Shown: in pieces, positions 28,213-35,091 of the stretch | How positions within the stretch are numbered: the first letter of the stretch is position 1 | Layout: each line of letters opens with the position of its first letter | Assembly: GCA_005880985.1 (NCBI GenBank) | Contig: VBIQ01000015.1 | Location: 31,841 to 95,840, forward strand | Origin: Chloroflexota bacterium | GTDB taxonomy: Bacteria > Chloroflexota > Dormibacteria > Aeolococcales > Aeolococcaceae | Direction: 5' to 3' | Length of the DNA stretch: 64,000 nt | Notes under the pieces: generated by a model | What the model saw: the letters and a program-made list of their open reading frames with translations, nothing else | Told to the model about the DNA's origin: nothing | The model's database searches: none | Made by a program: the position numbers and the translations under genes

Positions 28213-29441
28213 CCGGTCTTCCCCGGCGGCGTCAGCGCCAGCACCGCCGCAGGCGTTCCGCGCAGGACCGCGTCGCTGACCCGCAGCGCCCGCACCGTCT
28301 CGGCCACGTCGTGGGCGCGGATGATCGCGGCCCCGGCCGAAGCGCACACCACCGCCAGCGCCAGGCTGCCCTCGAGTCGCTGCTGCGGCGGCGCGCCTTC
28401 GAGTAGCACGCCGATGGTGGACTTGCGCGACGCGCCGACCAGGATGGGCCGGCCCAGGCCGCGCAGCTCGCCGAGCCGGCGGATCACCTCGAGGTTGTGA
28501 GCGGGCGTCTTGGCGAACCCCAGACCCGGGTCGATGATGATGCGCGCCGCGTCGATGCCGGCCCGCGCGGCGACTTCGAGGCTGGCGCGAAGGCCGTCGC
28601 AGACATCGGCGACGACGTCGCCGTACTCGGGTGCCGCTGCGTTGTGCATCGCCACCAGCGCCACCGAGCCCGCTGCCACCACCGCGGCCATCTCCGGGTC
28701 GCCGCGCAAGCCCCAGATGTCGTTGACGATGCTGGCCCCGGCCGCGACCGCGGCGTCTGCCACCACGGCCTTGCGGGTGTCGATGCTCACCGGCACGGGC
28801 ACCGCGGCGGCGAGGTCGCGCACCACCGGCAGTACCCGTGCCACCTCCACCTCGGCCGGCACCGGGGTGGAGTCGGGTCGAGTGCTCTCGCCGCCGACGT
28901 CGATGATGTCGGCGCCGGCCTGGGCCATGGCGACGCCGAGGGCGACCGCGCCGGTCACGTCGCCGCCGACCCCGTCGCCGCTGAAGGAGTCGGGGGTGAC
29001 GTTGACCACGCCCATCACCAGGGTGCGCTGCGAGAAGTCCAGGCGGTGGCCGCCGGCACTGACGGGCGCCGGCCACGCCCCCTTGCCGGACAGCGCCTGG
29101 CGCAACGCCAGTCCCAGCGATTCGGTGCGGTGGCCCCACTCGATCAGCCCTGTCGGCAGAGTGCCGAAGGCGCTCAGCGGACCCAGCAGCAGGGCGCGAG
29201 AACCATCGCCGCTGCTCACCATCGAGCCGCCGAGCCGGCGCAGCTCGCGCTCCAGCACGCGCGCCTGGTCCGGTGCCAGGCCGCGCACCGCGAATGCCTC
29301 GGCGGTGCCGTGCCTGGCGAGCACGGCGATGTCCCCACCCGGCTGCAGGTCGGTGACCGCCTGACGGAGAGCCTCGAGCGGCCCAGGTAGCAGCGGCCGC
29401 ACCGAGTAGCGGGCAGCTTCCTCGGCGGACGGCCCGTCCAC
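28209..29441 (-). CDS. folP: Dihydropteroate synthase with N-terminal extension
   Basis: DHPS couples the pterin pyrophosphate to p-aminobenzoate. The TIM barrel starts near residue 138 and shows VMGVVNVTPDSFSGDG (144-157), DIIDVGGESTRPDSTPV, VSIDTRKAVV, NDIWGLRGDPEM, DPGLGFAKTPAHN and LVGASRKSTIG. A first 125 residues (QPGGDIAVLARHGTAEAFAV, GGSMVSSGDGSRALLLG) form a separate alpha/beta unit not present in the enteric enzyme; this longer form is known in other lineages. GTG start at 29441. Confidence 0.92.
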   Translation of the reverse strand: MDGPSAEEAARYSVRPLLPGPLEALRQAVTDLQPGGDIAVLARHGTAEAFAVRGLAPDQARVLERELRRLGGSMVSSGDGSRALLLGPLSAFGTLPTGLIEWGHRTESLGLALRQALSGKGAWPAPVSAGGHRLDFSQRTLVMGVVNVTPDSFSGDGVGGDVTGAVALGVAMAQAGADIIDVGGESTRPDSTPVPAEVEVARVLPVVRDLAAAVPVPVSIDTRKAVVADAAVAAGASIVNDIWGLRGDPEMAAVVAAGSVALVAMHNAAAPEYGDVVADVCDGLRASLEVAARAGIDAARIIIDPGLGFAKTPAHNLEVIRRLGELRGLGRPILVGASRKSTIGVLLEGAPPQQRLEGSLALAVVCASAGAAIIRAHDVAETVRALRVSDAVLRGTPAAVLALTPPGKTG

Positions 29442-29456
29442 GGTCGCTGCCGCGGG

Positions 29457-29963
29457 TCAGCCCGAGGCAGACCCCGCCGCCCGGCTGTCGGCCGGCTGCA
29501 GGTCGGGGTGCGCCTCGCGCTTCGGCACCATCACGCGGCGGCGGAAGGTGCAGACGCGCTCGCCCCGCTGGTTGTGGGCACGCGTCTCCACGGAGACCAC
29601 GCCGCGGTCGGGCTTGCTCGTCGACTCCTTCTTGTCGAGGACAGTGGTCTCCGCGTAGATGGTGTCGCCGTGGAAGGTGGGGTTCTCGTGCTTCAGCGAC
29701 TCGACCTCGAGGTTGGCGATCGCCTTGCCGGACACGTCGGCGACGCTCATTCCCAACGCCAGGCTGTAGACGAGGTTGCCCACCACCACGTTGCGCTTGA
29801 ACTGGGTCGCGGTCTCCGCGTAGTGGGCGTCGAGGTGGAGGGGGTGATGGTTCATGGTGAGCAGGCAGAAGAGATGGTCGTCGGCCTCGGTGATGGTCTT
29901 GCCGGGCCAGTGCCGGTAGACCGCGCCGACCTCGAACTCCTCGAAATACCGCCCGAACTGCAC
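29457..29963 (-). CDS. MaoC-like dehydratase (mesaconyl/enoyl-CoA hydratase type)
   Basis: A 168-residue single hot-dog domain: GRYFEEFEVGAVYRHWPGKTITEADDHLF at the start, HHPLHLDAHYAET with the catalytic Asp/His pair, GNLVYSLALGMSVADVSG, and HGDTIYAETTVL. The motif set fits the mesaconyl-CoA or 2-methylfumaryl-CoA hydratase branch of the MaoC family. GTG at 29963 follows GAGGAGAGG. It is 15 bases from folP and divergent from the methyltransferase. The CitE-like lyase and acyl-CoA dehydrogenase genes at 32-34 kb may share a pathway. Confidence 0.82.
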   Translation of the reverse strand: MQFGRYFEEFEVGAVYRHWPGKTITEADDHLFCLLTMNHHPLHLDAHYAETATQFKRNVVVGNLVYSLALGMSVADVSGKAIANLEVESLKHENPTFHGDTIYAETTVLDKKESTSKPDRGVVSVETRAHNQRGERVCTFRRRVMVPKREAHPDLQPADSRAAGSASG

Positions 29964-30078
29964 GCTCAGCCTCTCCTCGCCGGGTGATCGCCGAGTCCCA
30001 CTGTAGCGACCACGGCAGCGTCCCCGGCGCGCCCGCCGGGGACGTTCACGCAAGCCCGGGATGTGATACTCCGGCCGG

Positions 30079-30948
30079 GTGCTGACCATCACCACCGGCG
30101 CCGTCGTCCACGCCGACGCCCTGGCGGCGCTGCGAGACGTCCCCCCGGGCAGCGCCGGACTAGTCTATGCGGATCCGCCGTTCAACACCGGGCGTCCCCG
30201 TCGCGGTCTGCGTCTCCGGGTCGCCCTCGACCCCGATGGTGGTGATCGCACCGGCTTCGCGGGAAGGCGCTACCGCAGTGAGCGCCTGCTCCTCCAGCAG
30301 TACCCCGACAGCTTCGACGACTACCTGGGCTGGCTGGCGCCGCTGCTCGAGGAGTCGCGCCGGGTGCTGGCCCCGCACGGGACTCTCTATCTCCACCTGG
30401 ACCCGCGGGAGTCGCACTACTGCAAACTGCTCCTGGACCAGATCTTCGGGCGCGACCACTTCCTCAACGAGCTGGTCTGGGCCTACGACTATGGCGCCCG
30501 CAGCACCCGTCGCTGGTCGGCCAAGCACGACGTCATCCTGGTCTACGTGCGCGACCGTCGCGCCTATCACTTCGACGCCGCAGCGGTGGAGCGGATCCCC
30601 TACATGGCTCCGGCGCTGCAGCGCCCGGACCGCGCCGCCCTCGGCAAGCTGCCCACCGACGTGTGGTGGCAGACGATCGTGCCCACCAACTCACGGGAGC
30701 GCACCGGCTATCCGACGCAGAAGCCGCTCGCCATTCTCAGACGCATCATCGCCGCCTCGTCGCGTCCCGGCGAGCTGGTGCTCGACTGGTGCGCGGGCAG
30801 CGGCACCACCGGGGTGGCCGCCCACCAGTTGGGGCGGCGCTTCCTGCTCATCGACCACGGCACCGACGCTGTGGCGCTGATGCGGCGGCGGCTCGAGGAC
30901 GTGCCCGGCCTGCGCTGCACCGCGTCGGTGAGCGAGCTGCTCGGCTGA
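30079..30948 (+). CDS. Beta-class DNA methyltransferase (orphan)
   Basis: A 289-residue site-specific N6-adenine or N4-cytosine methyltransferase. The order is motif IV first, LVYADPPFNTG (about 29-38), and the AdoMet site near the end in LDWCAGSGTTGVAAHQLGRRF (about 235-255), which defines the beta class. TGYPTQKPLAIL is the third clear box. A strip of 25 residues after motif IV is variable and low complexity. No restriction endonuclease gene is adjacent, so it is an orphan that may act in regulation or defence of sites. The GTG at 30079 stands 8 bases after GATACT. Confidence 0.9.
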   Translation: MLTITTGAVVHADALAALRDVPPGSAGLVYADPPFNTGRPRRGLRLRVALDPDGGDRTGFAGRRYRSERLLLQQYPDSFDDYLGWLAPLLEESRRVLAPHGTLYLHLDPRESHYCKLLLDQIFGRDHFLNELVWAYDYGARSTRRWSAKHDVILVYVRDRRAYHFDAAAVERIPYMAPALQRPDRAALGKLPTDVWWQTIVPTNSRERTGYPTQKPLAILRRIIAASSRPGELVLDWCAGSGTTGVAAHQLGRRFLLIDHGTDAVALMRRRLEDVPGLRCTASVSELLG

Positions 30949-30977
30949 GGCCCGATACCGCGTCGACCACTCTACGG

Positions 30978-32150
30978 GTGCTGCTCTCGGTGCAGGCCCT
31001 GCGCGCTCTCCTCTACGGCTTCGGCAGCGTGCTCCTCGGCACCGTGCTCGCTGCCGAGGGGCTGTCCGATACCGCCGTCGGCGGCGTCTTCGCCGCGATG
31101 CTCGCCGGCATGGCCTTGGTGTCGGTGGCGGTCGGCCGGTGGGGTGACCGCGCCGGCCGCCGGCGCCTCTACCGCGGGCTGCTCATGCTGATGGGCGCGT
31201 CGGGAGTCGTGTTTGCCGTCACCTCGTGGCTGCCGGCGCTGCTGCTGGCCGCGCTCACCGGCACGCTCTCGACGGACCCCAATGAGTCCGGGCCGATCAC
31301 CTCGCTGGAGCAGGCGATGCTCGGCGGGGTTTCGCCGTCGGCGCGGATCCGCGCCTTCGGGCGCTACAACGCCATCGCCTACCTGGCGGGCGCGGTGGGA
31401 GCGTTGCTCGCCGGCGGGCCCGCGGCGTTGAGATCGTTGTTCCCGGCACTGCCTGCCGATCAGCGCTGGTTGCTGGCCTTTCCCGTCGTGGCCGCCGTCT
31501 GTGTCGCCGTGTCCACCCGGCTCCATCCAGAGGTTGAGGTGCCACCGTCGGCCATCGAGCCGGAGCACGTTGCGCGGCGGTCCTCCGCGATACGCGGGCT
31601 GGCTGCGCTCTTCGCGGTCGACGCCTTCGGCGGCGGCATGGTGGTGCAGAGCTTTCTGGTCTTCTGGTTCCACCGACGCTTCGGCGCGTCGGCGCCGACG
31701 ATGGGGGTCGTGCTCTTCGGCGCCGGCCTCCTGGCTGCCGGATCCGCCGTCGTCGCCGCCCGGCTGGCGGCGCGCATCGGGCTTCTGGAGACGATGGTGT
31801 TCACCCACCTTCCCTCCAACCTTCTGCTCACGCTGATTCCCGTGATGCCGTCGCTGCCATGGGCCATCGCGATACTGCTCAGCCGGTTTGCGCTGTCGCA
31901 GATGGATGTGCCCGCACGTCAGGCATACGTCGTTGCCATGGTCGCTCCCGAGGAGCGCACGGCGGCGGCGGCGTACACCAACACCGCACGATACGTCGGT
32001 CGGCCGGGTGGGCCGGCGGTGGGCGGAGCGCTGATGCAGCACGCGGCGGTGGGGGCCCCGTTCGTGGCGGCGGGAGCCTTGAAGATCGCGTACGATCTGG
32101 TGCTCTACCGGCTCTTCCGGCGAGTGCCGATCGAGCGAGGCGATGAGTGA
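30978..32150 (+). CDS. MFS transporter
   Basis: A 390-residue membrane protein with about twelve hydrophobic segments and the loop-2 motif GRWGDRAGRRRLYRG of the major facilitator superfamily. The second half begins after a polar loop near IEPEHVARRSS. Substrate unknown. The start is the GTG at 30978, with a CTG overlapping the methyltransferase stop at 30945 as the alternative. It is likely coupled to the methyltransferase, a setting that is odd for a transporter. Its end converges on the acyl-CoA dehydrogenase gene. Confidence 0.88.
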   Translation: MLLSVQALRALLYGFGSVLLGTVLAAEGLSDTAVGGVFAAMLAGMALVSVAVGRWGDRAGRRRLYRGLLMLMGASGVVFAVTSWLPALLLAALTGTLSTDPNESGPITSLEQAMLGGVSPSARIRAFGRYNAIAYLAGAVGALLAGGPAALRSLFPALPADQRWLLAFPVVAAVCVAVSTRLHPEVEVPPSAIEPEHVARRSSAIRGLAALFAVDAFGGGMVVQSFLVFWFHRRFGASAPTMGVVLFGAGLLAAGSAVVAARLAARIGLLETMVFTHLPSNLLLTLIPVMPSLPWAIAILLSRFALSQMDVPARQAYVVAMVAPEERTAAAAYTNTARYVGRPGGPAVGGALMQHAAVGAPFVAAGALKIAYDLVLYRLFRRVPIERGDE

Positions 32151-32170
32151 CCGCCGCGGGAGGGCGGCGC

Positions 32171-33331
32171 TCAGCGAGTCTTGTAGCGCTCCAGCAGGCC
32201 CTTGGCGATGATCAGTCGCTGGATCTCGCTGGTGCCCTCGCCGATGATGAGCAGGGGCGCGTCGCGGTACAGCTGCTCGACCAGATACTCCTTGGAGAAT
32301 CCGTAGCCGCCGTGGACGCGCATCGCCTCGGTGACCACCTCGAAGCAGGCCTCGGTGGCGAAGAGCTTGGCCATCCCCGCCTCGACGTCGGCCCGCTCGC
32401 CGCTGTCCTTCGTGCGCGCCGCCATCAAGGTCAGCAGACGCGCCGCCTCGATCTTGGTGGCCATGTCGGCGAGCTTGAACTGGATCGCCTGGTGCTGGGC
32501 GATGGGCTTGCCGAAGGTGTGCCGCTCCTGGGCGTAGGCGATCGACAGCTCGAAGGCGCGCTGGGCGACGCCGACGCCGCGGGCGGCGACGTTGATGCGG
32601 CCCACCTCGATCGCCGCCATCATCTGCTGGAAGCCCTGACCTTCGACGCCGCCGAGCAGGTTGGCGGCCGGCTGGCGGTTGCCGTCGAAGACCAGCTCGG
32701 TGGTCTCGACCCCCTTGTAGCCGAGCTTCTCGATCTTGCGGCTGGCGTAGAAGCCCCGGTACTGCTTCTCGGCCAGGATGCAGCTCATCCCCCGGTATGC
32801 CGGCTTGGCGTCGGGGTCGGTCTTCACCAGGGTGGCGACGACGGTGGCGTGCTCCCCGTTGGTGGCCCACATCTTGGTGCCGTTGATCACGTACTCGCCG
32901 TCGTCGCGGATGGCGCGGGTGCGGATCGCCTGCACGTCCGAACCGCAGCCGGGCTCGCTCATCGAGTAGCCGCCGTGGTGCTCCCCGGTCGCCAGCTTGG
33001 GAAGGAATCGCTGCTTCTGCTCATCGGTGCCGAAGGTCTCGATCAGGTAGGAGACGAGGAAGTGGGTGTTGATCACGCCGGTGATCGACATCCAGCCGCG
33101 GGCGATCTCCTCGCATACCCGCGCGTAGGTCTCGTAGTTGAGCCCGGCGCCGCCCCATTGCTCCGAGATCGCGAACCCGAAGAAACCGAGCTCCTTCATC
33201 TTGCGCACGATGTCCTCGGGGTAGATGTCGTCGTGCTCGAGGTCGTGCTCGACGGGGATGATCTCCCGCTCCACGAAGTCGCGCACCATGGCGACGATCT
33301 CGCGCTGCTCGGTGGTCAGGGTGTCGGCCAT
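32171..33331 (-). CDS. Acyl-CoA dehydrogenase
   Basis: A 386-residue FAD enzyme that makes the alpha-beta double bond of acyl-CoAs. YSMSEPGCGSDV, NGTKMWATNGEHATVV, HTFGKPIAQHQAIQFKLADM and the end HGGYGFSKEYLVEQLYRDA plus IIGEGTSEIQRLI are the family boxes. It is shorter than methylsuccinyl-CoA dehydrogenase proper (about 550), so the substrate is open. It is coupled to the CitE-like gene: a GTG at 33343 would overlap that gene's stop, and the ATG at 33331 is the start chosen here. Confidence 0.93.
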   Translation of the reverse strand: MADTLTTEQREIVAMVRDFVEREIIPVEHDLEHDDIYPEDIVRKMKELGFFGFAISEQWGGAGLNYETYARVCEEIARGWMSITGVINTHFLVSYLIETFGTDEQKQRFLPKLATGEHHGGYSMSEPGCGSDVQAIRTRAIRDDGEYVINGTKMWATNGEHATVVATLVKTDPDAKPAYRGMSCILAEKQYRGFYASRKIEKLGYKGVETTELVFDGNRQPAANLLGGVEGQGFQQMMAAIEVGRINVAARGVGVAQRAFELSIAYAQERHTFGKPIAQHQAIQFKLADMATKIEAARLLTLMAARTKDSGERADVEAGMAKLFATEACFEVVTEAMRVHGGYGFSKEYLVEQLYRDAPLLIIGEGTSEIQRLIIAKGLLERYKTR

Positions 33332-33339
33332 GGTGCGCG

Positions 33340-34287
33340 TCACTGGGCCGCGGCGCGGGCCGGTTCGCGCGGAGAGAGCCCCGCCTTGCGCCCGCGCAGG
33401 AAGAACTGCTCCGCCATCTTGCGCGACGCCTCGTCGATCATCTCGTCTCCGAGCATCACCGCGCCGCGCCGTTCGATCTCGGTGGCGTGCTGGTAGGCGT
33501 CCAGGATCTGGACGGCGCGCTCGAACTGCTCCTGGGTCGGGGTGAAGGCCTCGTTGCAGGGTTCGATCTGGCCGGGATGCAGCGCCCACTTGCCGTCGTA
33601 TCCGAGGGCGGCGGCGCGCCTGGCGACGGTGGCGAAGCCCTCGAGGTCGCGGATCGCCAGATAGGGACCATCGATCACCTGGATGCCCGCGGCCCGCGCC
33701 GCCACCGCCAGCCGCATCAGCGGGTAGTGGAAGTAGTCGCCGGGATAGGTGGGAATGTCACCGGACACCGACAGCGACGGCATCTGCATCGACGCCTTGA
33801 AGTCGGCGGGGCCGAAGATCAGCGTCTCCACCCGCGGGCTGGCGGTGGCGATCGCCTCGCAGTGGACCAGCCCCTGGGGGTCCTCGATCTGTGCCTCGAC
33901 GCCGATCCGTCCCGGTTCGAGGTCGAGCTCGAGCTCCAGCTGGGTGAGAGCCCGGTCGACGAAGGCCACATCGCCGGGGTTCTGCACCTTGGGGATCATG
34001 ATGCAGTCGAGCACCCGGCCGGCGCCCTCGATCACCTCGAGGATGTCGCGGAAGGCGTAGCGACCGGTCACCTGGTTGATGCGCACCACCTTGACCTTGT
34101 CGCCCCAGTCGTGGGTGGTCAGCGCCTCCACCACCTTGGCTCGCGCGCCGGGTTTCTCCAGCGGGGCGGTGGCGTCCTCGAGGTCGAGGAACACCTCGTC
34201 GGCGGCGCTGGCCGCCGCCTTCTCCATCATTCGAGGGTTGCTGCCAGGAACGGACAGAACCGAGCGCCGCAGGCGCTGCTGGGGCAT
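33340..34287 (-). CDS. CitE-like HpcH/HpaI CoA-ester lyase
   Basis: A 315-residue TIM-barrel lyase of the malyl-CoA, beta-methylmalyl-CoA or citramalyl-CoA group. Seen: RRSVLSVPGSNPRMMEKAA, DEVFLDLEDATAP with the metal Asp/Glu, IMIPKVQNPGD, GVEAQIEDPQGL, LIFGPADFKASM and KWALHPGQIEPCNEAFTP. A perfect AAGGAGG stands 7 bases before ATG. A palindrome CCGTCCGGACGG at 34321-34332 lies about 35 bases further upstream and might be an operator. Operon with the dehydrogenase. Confidence 0.9.
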   Translation of the reverse strand: MPQQRLRRSVLSVPGSNPRMMEKAAASAADEVFLDLEDATAPLEKPGARAKVVEALTTHDWGDKVKVVRINQVTGRYAFRDILEVIEGAGRVLDCIMIPKVQNPGDVAFVDRALTQLELELDLEPGRIGVEAQIEDPQGLVHCEAIATASPRVETLIFGPADFKASMQMPSLSVSGDIPTYPGDYFHYPLMRLAVAARAAGIQVIDGPYLAIRDLEGFATVARRAAALGYDGKWALHPGQIEPCNEAFTPTQEQFERAVQILDAYQHATEIERRGAVMLGDEMIDEASRKMAEQFFLRGRKAGLSPREPARAAAQ

Positions 34288-34473
34288 GGACCGGACCTCC
34301 TTCCCACCGGGCGGTGCGGACCGTCCGGACGGCGCGCCGGTGCGGGCCCGGTTGCCATCCGCGCTCCGCGGTGGTGTCGGCTGGCGCGGCGCGTGGTTGA
34401 CGTGCCCGCCGCCGCATTCTACGTCCGCGCTTCGCCGCGACGCCCCGGCGCCAGGACCGTCGTGGCCGCTCGT

Positions 34474-34935
34474 TCAGGACGGTGGCGCGCCGTCCGGGGG
34501 CCGCGGCGGTGGACGGTCGTCGGGCGGGAGCTGCTGGTCGTCGCCGCGGTTGTCGGAGGACGGCCACTCGCCGGGGAACCCTCCGGGGAACATCCCGCCG
34601 AACATTCGCTGCATCTCCTCGGGGCCGCCCAGGTCCTCCTGCACCCGCTCGAGAAGCTGGGCGAGCAGGTCCTGCAGTCGCGGGTCGCCCACCAGCTTCT
34701 CCTGGGCGCCGCCCAGCTGCGTCATCAGGTCCTTGAGCCCCGCCTCCTGGGCGACCTGCATCAGGACCGGTTGCGATGCCGCGTGGACCACCATCTGCGC
34801 CTGCTGGCGGAGGACCTCGAAGCCCCGGCAGGCGAGGCATTCCCCGCGGTGCTGGCACCGGCACAGCTGCGTCTTGAGCCGGTCGAGCTCGCGATGGAGT
34901 GGGCTGAGATCGACCGCGGTCTCGGGCGTGTCCAT
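34474..34935 (-). CDS. Hypothetical protein with a Cys cluster and Pro/Gly-rich tail
   Basis: A 153-residue protein. Residues 24-38 hold a cluster of Cys residues (CRCQHRGECLACRG, C-x-C-x5-C-x2-C) that could bind zinc or an Fe-S cluster. A Gln-rich helical region (GLKDLMTQLGGAQEKLV) and a tail with MFGGMFPGGFPGEWPSS then acidic/proline repeats follow. I do not recognise it. The ATG at 34935 stands 6 bases after TACGAT (plus 34942-34947), so it is leaderless. Divergent to the helicase gene. Confidence 0.6.
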   Translation of the reverse strand: MDTPETAVDLSPLHRELDRLKTQLCRCQHRGECLACRGFEVLRQQAQMVVHAASQPVLMQVAQEAGLKDLMTQLGGAQEKLVGDPRLQDLLAQLLERVQEDLGGPEEMQRMFGGMFPGGFPGEWPSSDNRGDDQQLPPDDRPPPRPPDGAPPS

Positions 34936-35091
34936 GCCTCGATCGTACCCCCGGGTCATGCAACCGGTCCGCGATCGCCGCGACGCCCATCGGGGTGACG
35001 GCCCTGCTGTCGCCGGCCGCAGTCCGGCGACAGATCAGCGGCCGGGTGTCGCAACCCGGGCCGCCTGGGGTATAGTCCAGACACGCGGGGG

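Noticed and set aside
30972..32870. A long minus-strand open frame over the MFS and acyl-CoA dehydrogenase genes
   Set aside because: It overlaps the MFS gene on the other strand and the dehydrogenase in another frame, and its composition is typical of GC-rich shadows.
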